Counted from the first letter of the stretch, positions 35,272-43,756 are shown. The stretch: DNA of 64,000 bases from Arthrobacter sp. DNA4 (GCF_024362385.1 NZ_CP101466.1:248001-312000), one strand, 5' to 3'. Numbers and translations: made by a program. The notes: a model not told the origin generated them from the letters alone.

Positions 35272-37389
35272 ATGGCTAATCAGAATCCGGTGATCCCGGA
35301 CGAGCAACCACTGACTCCTTTCCACGACCTCGACCACTACCTGTCCATCCCGCGGGTAAGCGGACTGGCGCTGAGCCCGGACGGCTCCCGCCTGGTCACC
35401 ACCGTCGCCACCCTGAACGGCAAGAGCACCGAGTTTGCCACCGCCCTGTGGGAGCTGGACCCGGCGGGGCAGAAGCACGCCCGGCGCATCACCCGCAGCG
35501 CCAAGGGCGAAGCGGGCGCGGCTTTCGCCGCGAACGGCGACGTCTACTTCACCTCCGCGCGCCCCGACCCGGACAGCCCCGACGAAGAACCGGTCAATGC
35601 ACTGTGGCTCCTTCCGGCCGACGGTGGGGAAGCCCGCGTAGTCCTCAGCCGGCCCGGCGGCGTCAGTAAGGTGATGACCGCCAGGAACGCTGATGCGGCA
35701 TTCGTGGCGGCTGAGGTTCTGGCAGGGTCAGCCGATGAGGAGGACGACGCCGAGCGGCGCAAGTCCCGCAAGGACAGGAAGGTCTCCGCCATCCTGCACA
35801 GCGAGTACCCGGTCCGGTACTGGGACGCCGACCTGGGTCCCGGCCAGCCGCGGATCTTCGCCGTGGAAGCCGGGGCGGACAAGGGGCCCGGCAAGCCCGC
35901 AACCGTTGACGCCACAGCTCCCCTGGTCCTGCGCAACCTCACGCCCGACGCCGGCCCGCGGCTGAGGGAAGCCGAGACAGTGGTCAGCCCGGACGGGAAG
36001 ACCGTCTACAGCAGCTACACCAAACCCCTCGCCAAGGCGGACAGCCGGTCCGTCCTGGTGGCGGTGGATGTGGCATCGGGCAGCCTCAAGGTGCTCCTGG
36101 ACCAGGAGGGCATGAGCTATTTCCCGGGTCCGGTCAGCCCCGACGGCAACACGCTGGTGGTGGTCAGCGAAAGTGATTCCACCCCGCAGCGGGCCCCCGA
36201 GGTCAGGATGCACCTCCTGGACGTCTCCGGCAGCGCCGGGGATGCCGGGTTGCAACCGTTGGCCCATGACTGGGACCGCTGGCCCAAGCCGGCAGCCTGG
36301 CTTCCGGACGGTTCCGCCCTCCTGGTCACGGCGGACGACGACGGCGCGTCGCCGGTTTTCCGGGTCAGCGTCCCCGCGGCTGCCGCTGAGGTGGGTGTTG
36401 CCCGGGTGACGCAGGACGCGGCGGCCTACTCCGACGTCGTTGTTTCGCCGGAAGGGCGCTATGCCTACGCCCTGCGCAGCTCCTACGAATTCCCACCCGA
36501 GGCAGTGCGGATCGACGTGGCCACAGGGGAAACCACCCGGCTTCCAGCCCCTGCCGACCGGCCGTCCCCCCCGGGCCGGCTGGAGCGGATCGCCGCCACG
36601 GCTCCGGACGGTTCCCGGGTTCCTGCCTACCTTGCCCTGCCCGAGGGTGCATCAGCAGAGGAGCCCGCGCCGATGCTGCTGTGGATCCACGGCGGTCCCC
36701 TGGGGTCCTGGAACGCGTGGACGTGGCGGTGGAATCCCTGGCTCCTGACGGCGAAGGGCTACGCGGTGCTGCTCCCGGACCCTGCATTGTCCACGGGCTA
36801 CGGGCAGGCCTACATCCAGCGCGGATGGGGTGCCTGGGGCAAAGCGCCGTTCACCGACCTCATGGCCGTTACGGACGCGGCGGTAGAGCGTCCGGACATC
36901 GATGAGGCCCGGACTGCTGCGATGGGCGGATCCTTCGGCGGGTACATGGCCAACTGGGTGGCGGGCAACACGGACCGGTTCAAGGCCGTGGTCACCCACG
37001 CCAGCCTGTGGGCGCTGGACCAGTTCGGACCCACCACGGATGCCTCGCAGTACTGGCTGAAGGAAATGACCGAGGAGATGGCGCTGGAGAATTCACCGCA
37101 CCTGCACGCGGAGAAGATCGGTTCGCCCATGCTGGTGATCCATGGCGACAAGGACTACAGGGTGCCCATCGGGGAGGGCCTGCGGCTCTGGTACGAGCTG
37201 CTGTCCAAATCGCGGCTGGCGGCGGACCAGGACGGGCAGACCCCGCACAGGTTCCTCTACTTCCCGGACGAAAACCACTGGGTCCTCCAGCCGCAGCACG
37301 CCAAGGTCTGGTACCAGGTGGTGGAGTGGTTCCTGGCGAAGAACGTCCTGGGCCAGGAACTCGAGCTGCCGCCCGAGCTGGGCATCTAA
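35272..37389 (+). CDS. S9 family peptidase (prolyl oligopeptidase/acylaminoacyl-peptidase type)
   Basis: A 705-aa serine peptidase with an N-terminal beta-propeller-like region (repeated SPDG blocks) and a C-terminal alpha/beta-hydrolase domain. Catalytic residues are Ser554 in GGSFGGYM, Asp628 in HGDKDYRVP and His669 in DENHWV. No signal peptide is seen, so it is probably cytoplasmic and cleaves short peptides. ATG 35272 gives the start MANQNPVIPDEQPLTPFHDL; TTG 35257 is less likely. A perfect palindrome lies just upstream. Confidence 0.93.
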   Translation: MANQNPVIPDEQPLTPFHDLDHYLSIPRVSGLALSPDGSRLVTTVATLNGKSTEFATALWELDPAGQKHARRITRSAKGEAGAAFAANGDVYFTSARPDPDSPDEEPVNALWLLPADGGEARVVLSRPGGVSKVMTARNADAAFVAAEVLAGSADEEDDAERRKSRKDRKVSAILHSEYPVRYWDADLGPGQPRIFAVEAGADKGPGKPATVDATAPLVLRNLTPDAGPRLREAETVVSPDGKTVYSSYTKPLAKADSRSVLVAVDVASGSLKVLLDQEGMSYFPGPVSPDGNTLVVVSESDSTPQRAPEVRMHLLDVSGSAGDAGLQPLAHDWDRWPKPAAWLPDGSALLVTADDDGASPVFRVSVPAAAAEVGVARVTQDAAAYSDVVVSPEGRYAYALRSSYEFPPEAVRIDVATGETTRLPAPADRPSPPGRLERIAATAPDGSRVPAYLALPEGASAEEPAPMLLWIHGGPLGSWNAWTWRWNPWLLTAKGYAVLLPDPALSTGYGQAYIQRGWGAWGKAPFTDLMAVTDAAVERPDIDEARTAAMGGSFGGYMANWVAGNTDRFKAVVTHASLWALDQFGPTTDASQYWLKEMTEEMALENSPHLHAEKIGSPMLVIHGDKDYRVPIGEGLRLWYELLSKSRLAADQDGQTPHRFLYFPDENHWVLQPQHAKVWYQVVEWFLAKNVLGQELELPPELGI

Positions 37390-37409
37390 GCGCCCGGCTC
37401 CTGCGGCTC

Positions 37410-37481
37410 GGAGGGTGGGACATTTACCGCTTGCTGCTCCTCCGTCGCTTTGGCGGAAGCTACGTAAATGTCCCACCCTCC
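37410..37481. repeat. Intergenic palindrome with 18-bp perfect arms
   Basis: The arm GGAGGGTGGGACATTTAC (37410-37427) is repeated inverted at 37464-37481, with a 36-bp middle that itself folds (GCTT/AAGC and TCCG/CGGA). It lies between the S9 peptidase and the acetyltransferase, both on the plus strand. No T-run follows, so it does not look like a simple terminator. It has the form of a repetitive extragenic palindrome or a non-autonomous MITE-like element. Confidence 0.75.
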
Positions 37482-37502
37482 TTCGCCTCGTAGGATGGCT
37501 TT

Positions 37503-38012
37503 GTGACCGACTCCTTCCACATCCGCCCAGCACGCACCAGTGACGTCCCCGCCATCAAGAAGCTGGTGGCGCCCCTGGCCGAGGAACGCATCCTTATGGC
37601 GAAGGAGACGGTGGCCTACTACGAGAGCCTCCAGGAGTTCCGCATCGCTGAATCCAGCGACGGCGAAATGATCGGCTGCGGGGCGCTGCACGTCATGTGG
37701 GAGGACCTGGCCGAAATCCGCACCCTCGCGGCGTCCGGGCAATGGCGGGGCAAGGGCGTGGGCCATGTCCTGGTGGAAAGCCTGCTGGAGGAAGCCCGCG
37801 CCCTCGGAGTGTCCCGGGTCTTTTGCCTTACCTTCGAGGTGGACTTCTTCAAGCGTCACGGCTTCGAAGTGATGGCGGACCAGTCCGCGGTGGACCCCGA
37901 AGTGTATTCGGAGCTTCTCCGCTCGCACGACGAAGGCGTGGCTGAATTCCTGGACCTGGCACGGGTCAAGCCGAATACCTTGGGCAACACCCGGATGATC
38001 CGCACCCTATAG
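37503..38012 (+). CDS. argA: Amino-acid N-acetyltransferase (ArgA-like GNAT)
   Basis: A 169-aa GNAT protein resembling the short actinobacterial N-acetylglutamate synthase (Rv2747 type), which makes N-acetylglutamate at the start of arginine synthesis. The acetyl-CoA loop is seen as GQWRGKGVGHVLVESLLEEA and the segment EMIGCGALHVMWEDLAEIRT is typical of ArgA-like proteins. GTG 37503 lies 6 nt after TAGGAT (37491-37496), indicating a leaderless transcript. The symbol is tentative, because other GNAT families look similar. Confidence 0.85.
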   Translation: MTDSFHIRPARTSDVPAIKKLVAPLAEERILMAKETVAYYESLQEFRIAESSDGEMIGCGALHVMWEDLAEIRTLAASGQWRGKGVGHVLVESLLEEARALGVSRVFCLTFEVDFFKRHGFEVMADQSAVDPEVYSELLRSHDEGVAEFLDLARVKPNTLGNTRMIRTL

Positions 38013-38042
38013 TCCGCTGGGGCCACCTAGGGCATACCCCTC

Positions 38043-38071
38043 TTGGTTTTACTCGAATTGATGGATAAACT
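38043..38071 (+). promoter_or_regulatory. Candidate promoter of the dha operon
   Basis: TTGGTT (38043-38048) and TAAACT (38066-38071) have a 17-nt spacer. Transcription would begin about 180 nt before dhaK, giving a long leader that contains a short ORF and a hairpin. Confidence 0.5.
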
Positions 38072-38084
38072 ATTGGAGGCCGAT

Positions 38085-38165
38085 ATGTGGGGGGCCTCAG
38101 GAAAGGGACAGTCATTGGGGGCTGTCCCTTTGCTGCGTCCCGGACCGGTCGCGGGCGGACGCTGA
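38085..38165 (+). CDS. Candidate 26-aa leader peptide before dhaK
   Basis: A 26-codon ORF with GGAGG (38075-38079) 5 nt before ATG 38085. The translation begins MWGASGKGQSLGAVPLLRPG. It spans a hairpin in the same RNA, which suggests a regulatory leader, but the peptide may also be incidental. Support is limited to the ribosome binding site and position. Confidence 0.3.
   Translation: MWGASGKGQSLGAVPLLRPGPVAGGR
38102..38131 (+). promoter_or_regulatory. Hairpin in the dhaK leader
   Basis: Perfect 10-bp arms AAAGGGACAG (38102-38111) and CTGTCCCTTT (38122-38131) enclose a 10-nt loop. The trailing T-run is only three bases, so it is at most a weak terminator or attenuator. It is located between the candidate promoter and dhaK, inside the candidate leader ORF. 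Confidence 0.6.
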
Positions 38166-38258
38166 CTGAAAACCGGGCCGGAGGAACCTACCGCCACCTG
38201 TGATCCCGGTAGTAGGGTCGGAAACACATCCTTCAGGAGCACAGCCAGGAGCACCGCC

Positions 38259-39260
38259 ATGAAGAAACTCATCAACGATCCAAAAGCCGTTGTCCAGGAA
38301 GCTGTCCAGGGCTTTGGCCTGGCACACGCAGGGCTGGTCACCGTCAGTGAAGACCCCACCTACATCACGCGCAAGGACGCGCCAGTGGCAGGCAAGGTGG
38401 GGCTGGTTTCAGGCGGCGGCAGCGGGCACGAGCCGCTGCATGCCGGTTACGTGGGGCGGGGCATGCTCGACGCCGCCGTGCCCGGGGCGGTGTTCACCTC
38501 ACCTACCCCGGACCAGATCCTTCCCGCCACCCTCGCAGTCGACTCAGGTGCCGGCGTCGTGCATATCGTCAAGAACTACACCGGGGACGTCCTGAACTTC
38601 GAGACCGCGGCCGAACTGGCCGAGGCTGAGGGCGTAAGCGTCCGGACCGTACTGGTCAACGACGACGTCGCCGTGGAGGACTCGCTGTACACCGCCGGCC
38701 GCCGGGGAGTGGGCGGCACCGTGCTCGTGGAGAAGATCGCCGGCGCCGCTGCCGAGCGTGGTGACGGCCTGGATGCCGTGGCCGCCATCGGAGAACGGGT
38801 CAACGCCAACGTCAGGACCATGGGTGTTGCGCTGTCAGCCTGCACGGTGCCGCACGCAGGCACGCCCAGTTTCGACCTCGCCGAGGACGAAATCGAGATC
38901 GGCATCGGCATCCACGGCGAACCCGGCAGGCACCGGATCCCCATGGAGAACGCGGACAGCATCACCAACCGCCTGCTGGAACCCGTCCTGGCCGATCTGA
39001 AGGTCAGCTCCGGCGACAAGGTACTGCTGTTCGTCAACGGCATGGGCGGCACCCCGCTGAGCGAGCTCTACATCGTGTACCGGCGGGCGGTGCAGGTGCT
39101 GGCGGATGCAGGCGCCACGGTGGAACGTTCGCTGGTGGGCAACTACATCACCGCCCTGGAGATGCAGGGCTGTTCCATCTCGGTCCTCCGGCTCGACGAC
39201 GAGCTCACCGAACTCTGGGACGCTCCCGTGCATACCCCCGCCCTGCGCTGGGGCGTGTAG
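38259..39260 (+). CDS. dhaK: Dihydroxyacetone kinase subunit DhaK
   Basis: Substrate-binding subunit of PTS-dependent dihydroxyacetone kinase, 333 aa. It has [13 protein letters not shown] near the N-terminus and His219 in [11 protein letters not shown], which by family knowledge binds dihydroxyacetone covalently. It is first in the dhaK-dhaL-dhaM operon, two bases before dhaL. DhaL and DhaM relay phosphate from the PTS to this subunit. Confidence 0.96.
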   Translation: MKKLINDPKAVVQEAVQGFGLAHAGLVTVSEDPTYITRKDAPVAGKVGLVSGGGSGHEPLHAGYVGRGMLDAAVPGAVFTSPTPDQILPATLAVDSGAGVVHIVKNYTGDVLNFETAAELAEAEGVSVRTVLVNDDVAVEDSLYTAGRRGVGGTVLVEKIAGAAAERGDGLDAVAAIGERVNANVRTMGVALSACTVPHAGTPSFDLAEDEIEIGIGIHGEPGRHRIPMENADSITNRLLEPVLADLKVSSGDKVLLFVNGMGGTPLSELYIVYRRAVQVLADAGATVERSLVGNYITALEMQGCSISVLRLDDELTELWDAPVHTPALRWGV

Positions 39261-39262
39261 CC

Positions 39263-39895
39263 GTGGTGCTGGATGCCAATTGGGCCGTCAAGTGGCTGAC
39301 CCTGTGCGCGCAGGCCATGGCTGAACACCGCGTTGAACTGATCGAACTTGACCGCGCCATCGGGGATTCGGACCACGGCGAGAACATGGACCGCGGCTTC
39401 CAGGCGGTCCTTGCCAAGCTCGGTGAATCCACGCCCGAAACGCCGGGGGCGGCGCTGAAGATGACAGCCATGACCCTGATGTCCAAGGTGGGCGGCGCAG
39501 CCGGCCCGCTTTACGGAACAGCGTTCCTCCGCGCCGCCACCGCGCTGGGTGATTCCGCCGAGATTGATCCGGCCGCCTGGGCCGGCGCCCTGGAGGCGGC
39601 CCGGGACGGGATCGTGGCGCGCGGCAAAGCGGAGTCCGGGGACAAGACCATGGTGGATGCGTGGACACCGGCGGTCGATGCTGCCCGTGCGGCGGCCGAC
39701 GGCAGCGGCACGGACGTCCTCAGCGTCCTGGTGGCCGCCGCCGAAGCTGCCGAGGCAGGGGCCGTGGCCACCGACCCGATGGTGGCACGGAAAGGCCGCG
39801 CCAGCTATCTTGGCGAACGCAGTGCAGGCCACCGGGACCCGGGAGCAGTGTCCAGCGCGCTGATCCTCCGTGCTGCCGTTGGGGCGGCCGCGTGA
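39263..39895 (+). CDS. dhaL: Dihydroxyacetone kinase subunit DhaL
   Basis: ADP-binding subunit of the kinase, 210 aa. The nucleotide- and Mg-binding region is seen as IELDRAIGDSDHGENMDRGF with Asp residues, and GGAAGPLYGTAFLRAA and GDKTMVDAWTPAVDAA follow. GTG 39263 is used; GTG 39266 is equally possible. The end overlaps dhaM by 4 nt (GTGA). Confidence 0.95.
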   Translation: MVLDANWAVKWLTLCAQAMAEHRVELIELDRAIGDSDHGENMDRGFQAVLAKLGESTPETPGAALKMTAMTLMSKVGGAAGPLYGTAFLRAATALGDSAEIDPAAWAGALEAARDGIVARGKAESGDKTMVDAWTPAVDAARAAADGSGTDVLSVLVAAAEAAEAGAVATDPMVARKGRASYLGERSAGHRDPGAVSSALILRAAVGAAA

Positions 39896-40632
39896 CCGTC
39901 AGCATCGTGGTGGTGTCGCACAGCGAAAAAATTGCCGACGGCGCCGTGGAGCTTGCCGCCCAAATGGCCCCGGACGTAATGATCCTGCCGGCCGGGGGCA
40001 CCGACGATGGCAGGATCGGCACCAGCCTGGAGAAGGTCCTCGCGGCCCTGGAAAAGGCCGGGGGAGAGGCTGGCGGCGAACCTTCCCGGCAGGCCGGCGG
40101 GGATGGCGCCGGGGTAACGGGCACGGTGGTCCTGACAGACCTGGGATCAGCCGTGATGACCGCGGAATCGGCACTCGAGTTTTTGGAGAATCCCGCCGGT
40201 GTCCTGCTTGCCGACGCACCGTTGGTGGAAGGCCTGGTGGCCGCGGCCGTCGCTGCGCAGGGTGGTGCGGACGTCCACGCGGTCCTTAAGGCGGCCGAAG
40301 GTGTGCGGGGGCTGGCGCACGAACCGGAGCGGGGCGGGGCGGCAGCCGAACACGAGCCTGTCAGCAGCGCCCCGCCGGACTTCACGGGCGACTTTGAGCT
40401 GGTGAACCAGGCCGGCATGCATGCCCGGCCTGCTGCGAAAGTGGCAGGGGGCCTGGCTTCGCTGGACGCTGAGGTCACCATCAACGGCGTGGACGGTGCG
40501 TCCATGACCGGGCTGATGACCCTGGGCGCGGGCAAGGGCACCGTGCTGCACGTGGAAGCGTGGGGCGCGGATGCTGAACGGGCCGTGGAGTATGTGGGCG
40601 GCCTGGTGGAGGCCGGCTTCGGCGAGCCCTGA
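39892..40632 (+). CDS. dhaM: Dihydroxyacetone kinase phosphotransfer subunit DhaM with HPr domain
   Basis: A 246-aa two-domain phosphocarrier. The N-terminal EIIA-mannose-like domain has the active His10 (VVVSHSEK) and GGTDDGRIGTS. The C-terminal HPr-like domain has His177 in GMHARPA and a Ser-containing region NGVDGASMTGLMTLGAGKGT. The linker is Gly/Glu-rich. There is no third PEP-utiliser (EI-like) domain, so general enzyme I must supply phosphate. The GTG 39892 start overlaps dhaL; the longer open frame upstream is a shadow of dhaL. Confidence 0.93.
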   Translation: MTVSIVVVSHSEKIADGAVELAAQMAPDVMILPAGGTDDGRIGTSLEKVLAALEKAGGEAGGEPSRQAGGDGAGVTGTVVLTDLGSAVMTAESALEFLENPAGVLLADAPLVEGLVAAAVAAQGGADVHAVLKAAEGVRGLAHEPERGGAAAEHEPVSSAPPDFTGDFELVNQAGMHARPAAKVAGGLASLDAEVTINGVDGASMTGLMTLGAGKGTVLHVEAWGADAERAVEYVGGLVEAGFGEP

Positions 40633-40667
40633 GCTCCCCGGCCGTTCCTGGGAATAAGCTCGATGGC

Positions 40668-40841
40668 ATGGAACGGCCGCTTGCAGACAACACCCAGGAA
40701 ATCGAAGTGCTGGACGGCCAAATTTCCGTGGAGGAACTGCTCGCCGAACTGGGCTTCAACTGGAGTGCTGAACCGGTGGGGAGCGGCCCCGCGGCCGGAG
40801 CTTCCGACGACGGGACCTTCACCCAGCCGGCGCTTTTCTAG
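40668..40841 (+). CDS. Small acidic hypothetical protein (57 aa)
   Basis: A 57-codon gene just after dhaM. It begins MERPLADNTQEIEVLDGQIS and continues VEELLAELGFNWS, ending in a disordered tail. TAAGCT (40655-40660) lies 7 nt before ATG 40668, fitting a leaderless transcript. Its stop overlaps the convergent lipoprotein stop. Not recognised; the strong acidic start and clear promoter make it a likely real gene. Confidence 0.65.
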   Translation: MERPLADNTQEIEVLDGQISVEELLAELGFNWSAEPVGSGPAAGASDDGTFTQPALF

Positions 40842-41344
40842 CCCCGCGGCTTTTGGGATGCCGGCTGCTGGTGCAGCCCGTCGCCGTCCAGCGTAAGTGA
40901 TGCCGACAGGAACTTCCCGCACTGCTCACCGAACGGATACAGCGCCTGCGGGCGGAACTCCAGGGTGCGGACGGCCAGCGCTGTCCCGTCAGGAGCCGTG
41001 CCGGAAGCGGTCACCGTCATGGGTGATTCCGTAAGGGTCTCCAGCATCAGCGTCGCCACCTTGGTGCCGTCGGGAGAAGCCGTGGCCGAACAGGCGCCCT
41101 CGTCCGTGCACCCCTGGTCAACGGAGGAGCTGCCGGGGCGCAGTTCGACGCCGGACTCCTTGCAGGCGCCGTCCTGGCATGCCCGCAGATGCAGCGTTTG
41201 TACCAGGGCGGAGTAGTCAGCGGTGATTGTCACGGCCACGACGGTGGCCTGCGCAATCGCCGGGCATGCGCTGCCGGCGGGCCCGCAGGCAGCGAGGAGC
41301 GCCGCAGCCATCCCCAATGGCACCAGCATTCCGGGCTTGTGCAT
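40838..41344 (-). CDS. Hypothetical lipoprotein
   Basis: A 168-aa secreted protein with a lipoprotein signal peptide: n-region MHKPG, hydrophobic core, and lipobox LLAAC with the lipidated Cys20. The mature part is small, rich in Cys, Thr and Ala, with no family that I recognise. The stop overlaps the stop of the convergent gene 40668-40841. It probably stays on the outer face of the membrane. Confidence 0.85.
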   Translation of the reverse strand: MHKPGMLVPLGMAAALLAACGPAGSACPAIAQATVVAVTITADYSALVQTLHLRACQDGACKESGVELRPGSSSVDQGCTDEGACSATASPDGTKVATLMLETLTESPMTVTASGTAPDGTALAVRTLEFRPQALYPFGEQCGKFLSASLTLDGDGLHQQPASQKPRG

Positions 41345-41373
41345 GCCTTCAGGCTACCGCGCCCGCGGCACAG

Positions 41374-41805
41374 TCAGCCGATTGGAAAAATGCCGATAAA
41401 CCAGAACGAGGCGACGGCGAAGACCGCGAAAAACGCGATCAGGCAGCCCATGGCCCTGCGCGGCTCGGAGGATACCTGGAGCGATTCGTTGGGGTTGGAC
41501 GGGTTGTAAGCCACCTCGATCAGCGAACCCGGCACGGGCTGCTCCACCCCGGAGATTTCGGACTTGCCCATGAAGAGGGTGCCCTGCGGATCGGTGAACT
41601 GGTACGTGGGGAAGTAGCGGAGGTTCCGGCTGGCACTGCCCACGCCGCTGGTCCAACCGGTTGCGCTGCCGGTGACGGTTGCCTGCGCCTTGGGCCAGGA
41701 TGCCATCTGTTGTTCCTGCCGCTTGGTCCGGCGCGACGCATAGAGCAACGAAAATATCGCCGCGGCAACAAACAGTGCCCAGACGATGTACAGAATGGTC
41801 TTCAT
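41374..41805 (-). CDS. DUF3592 domain-containing membrane protein
   Basis: A 143-aa protein with an N-terminal membrane helix (residues 5-22), a beta-rich middle of the DUF3592 type (ATVTGSATGW, YFPTYQFTDPQG, GSLIEVAYNPSNPNES) and a C-terminal helix (LIAFFAVFAVASFWFIGIF). It lies between the lipoprotein and mutY on the same strand. Function unknown. Confidence 0.85.
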   Translation of the reverse strand: MKTILYIVWALFVAAAIFSLLYASRRTKRQEQQMASWPKAQATVTGSATGWTSGVGSASRNLRYFPTYQFTDPQGTLFMGKSEISGVEQPVPGSLIEVAYNPSNPNESLQVSSEPRRAMGCLIAFFAVFAVASFWFIGIFPIG

Positions 41806-41865
41806 GGCTTCCCCCGGTTCCGGTCACCAAGAAGTATGCCATCCCGGGCCCACGCCGCCGGTGGG

Positions 41866-42843
41866 TCAGGCAGGAAGCCGGTAGCCGCCGTCGTGCATCT
41901 CTGCCAGCCCGTCCGCCAGCAGCCCCGCAAGCGCCCGCTCCAGCTGTTCAGGGGCGGAGTTGAGCCGGTGCAGCGCGGCCAGCGGCACGCCGATTCCCTC
42001 CGGGGCAAAGCCAAGGTCGGCAGGTTCACGCTCGAACATGTCCGGCGGCACGGGCGATTCCGCCAGCCGGAGCACGGCCAGCACGGCGCCACGGACCTGG
42101 CGGTCGGTGCCGTGCCATGCCTGCCCCTTGGGAACGTACGACGGCGGGGGCTCACCCGCCGCCAGCCACGCGCAGGAGTCTTTGACCGGGCAGGCGGCGC
42201 ACTTCGGCGCCCGGGCCGTGCACACCAAAGCCCCAAGCTCCATGACCGCAGCGTTCCAGCGCACGGAAGTTTCGTCGTCGTCCGGCAGCAGGGCGGCGGC
42301 CAGGCGCATCTCCGCCGCGGTCAGCGCCGGGGCGGGAAGCGCGACGCCGGTGACCAGCCGGGCGTGCACCCTGCGGATGTTGGTGTCCACCACCGTTTCC
42401 CGGCGGCCGTACGCGAACGCTGCCACTGCGGCGGCGGTGTAGCTGCCCACCCCTGGAAGGGCCAGCAGCTCGGCGTGGGTGTCCGGGACCTTGCCGCCGT
42501 GGTCCTGCACGATCGCCGTGGCCGCGGCATGCAGCCGAAGCGCCCGGCGGGGGTAGCCCAGCCGGCCCCACGAGCGGACGGCTTCCCCTGCCGGTTCGCC
42601 CGCCAGCCCGGCGGGGGTGGGCCAGCGCTTGAGCCATTCATGCCAGACGGGAAGCACCCGGACCACCGGGGTTTGCTGCAGCATGATCTCGCTGACCAGG
42701 ACGCCCCAGGGGGAGCAGCCGGGCTCGCGCCAGGGCAGGTCGCGGGCAATGCCGGCGAACCAGCCGTTGATCCGGTGGTGGAGCAGCTCCAGGTTTGCGG
42801 GGTCCGCCGGAGCATGCTTTGCGGGGGAGGTTTGAGTGTCGAT
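41866..42843 (-). CDS. mutY: A/G-specific adenine glycosylase MutY; start codon lost or frame disrupted at N-terminus
   Basis: Removes adenine mispaired with 8-oxoguanine. It shows the helix-hairpin-helix LPGVGSYTAAAVAAFAYG, the catalytic Asp region VVDTNIRRVH and the iron-sulphur cluster C-x6-C-x2-C-x5-C. The first ordinary start in frame, ATG 42684, would cut off the conserved N-terminal RINGWFAGIARDLPWREPG and the segment up to SEIMLQQTP. That sequence continues in frame to at least ANLELLHHR, with no ATG, GTG or TTG before the stop at 42946-42948. ATC 42843 lies 6 nt after TACAGT (42850-42855), so the ancestral start was probably there. A missing base in the G5 run 42823-42827 is another explanation. 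Confidence 0.85.
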   Translation of the reverse strand: MDTQTSPAKHAPADPANLELLHHRINGWFAGIARDLPWREPGCSPWGVLVSEIMLQQTPVVRVLPVWHEWLKRWPTPAGLAGEPAGEAVRSWGRLGYPRRALRLHAAATAIVQDHGGKVPDTHAELLALPGVGSYTAAAVAAFAYGRRETVVDTNIRRVHARLVTGVALPAPALTAAEMRLAAALLPDDDETSVRWNAAVMELGALVCTARAPKCAACPVKDSCAWLAAGEPPPSYVPKGQAWHGTDRQVRGAVLAVLRLAESPVPPDMFEREPADLGFAPEGIGVPLAALHRLNSAPEQLERALAGLLADGLAEMHDGGYRLPA

Positions 42844-42958
42844 GCCAACACTGTAGTGGATTGGTTCCGGCGGCCCGCAAACCGGTTGTGACCAGCGCGA
42901 TGGGCCTGCGGCGGCGTGGTGGCAGTGCAGATCCGGCGGGTTTCCCTAGCCTAGGAGG

Positions 42959-43660
42959 ATGGGCAGGCAAGGCAATTCATCAGCGCGCGGCACGGCATCG
43001 GGTTCCAGCAGCGTCCGGAAGCCCAGCGCCGCCGTGTACCGCCGGCGACGAATGGTTGTTGGTGGTGCGCTCCTGCTGGTGATCGCGCTGGTGGCGGGCG
43101 GGTTCGCGCTCGCCGCAGCCTTCACGGGTGGGTCCCGGAAAGCATCCTCCACCCAGCCGTCGTCCACCGAAACCGCGTCGAACCCGACCGCATCCCCGTC
43201 TGCTGCCGCCACGCCCTCTGCCTCCGCGGCTGCTTCCGCCACGCCGTCGCCCACTGCCCCGGCGACCCCCACCTGCAACCAGAACCTGGTGACTGTCTCG
43301 GCTGCCACGGACAAGCCCGCTTACGGTCCGGGGGAAAACCCGCTGCTTACCCTGAAGGTGACCAACGGCGGCACCGTGCCCTGTGAAGTCAACATCGGAA
43401 CCTCCCAGATGGAGTTCCTGGTGACCAGTGGCTCAGACCGGATCTTTTCCTCGAAGGACTGCCAGGCCTCCAGCGAGGACCTGGTGAAGGTGATTGCGCC
43501 CGGTGCCAGCGAAACCGCGAACTTCCCGTGGAGCCGGAACCGCAGCGCCGATGGCTGCAAGGCCGTTGCTGCGGCCCCCGGTGGCGGCGGGGCGTACTAC
43601 ATCTTCACCGCGAAGCTGGGTTCCCGGGCCAGCCCCAAGGCCGTCTTCCAGCTGAACTGA
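42959..43660 (+). CDS. Membrane-anchored secreted protein with Ser/Thr/Pro-rich linker
   Basis: A 233-aa protein. After a basic cytoplasmic N-terminus there is one membrane helix (about residues 34-56), then a long Ser/Thr/Ala/Pro linker (residues 62-105) and a small extracytoplasmic beta-like domain with conserved-looking Cys residues. ATG 42959 directly abuts AGGAGG and lies 6 nt after TAGCCT (42947-42952). The leaderless reading explains the start better than the zero-spaced ribosome binding site. Not recognised; possibly a cell-wall domain. Confidence 0.8.
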   Translation: MGRQGNSSARGTASGSSSVRKPSAAVYRRRRMVVGGALLLVIALVAGGFALAAAFTGGSRKASSTQPSSTETASNPTASPSAAATPSASAAASATPSPTAPATPTCNQNLVTVSAATDKPAYGPGENPLLTLKVTNGGTVPCEVNIGTSQMEFLVTSGSDRIFSSKDCQASSEDLVKVIAPGASETANFPWSRNRSADGCKAVAAAPGGGGAYYIFTAKLGSRASPKAVFQLN

Positions 43661-43670
43661 GCTGCTGCTT

Positions 43671-43732
43671 CATCGATTGCTCCGTAACTGTCGTTTTCAG
43701 GCTTCATAACGACAACTACGGAGCACTCGATG
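43671..43732. terminator. Large imperfect palindrome between convergent genes
   Basis: Left arm 43671-43695 and right arm 43708-43732 match in 22 of 25 positions (begins CATCGA...GCTCCGTA...TGTCGTT), with a 12-nt loop. It begins 10 nt after the stop of 42959-43660 and ends before the 3' end of disA, so a bidirectional terminator is the likeliest role. There is no U-run, and it could be a repeat element instead. Confidence 0.6.
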
Positions 43733-43756
43733 AGCGTTATCCCACGGATGGGGATC

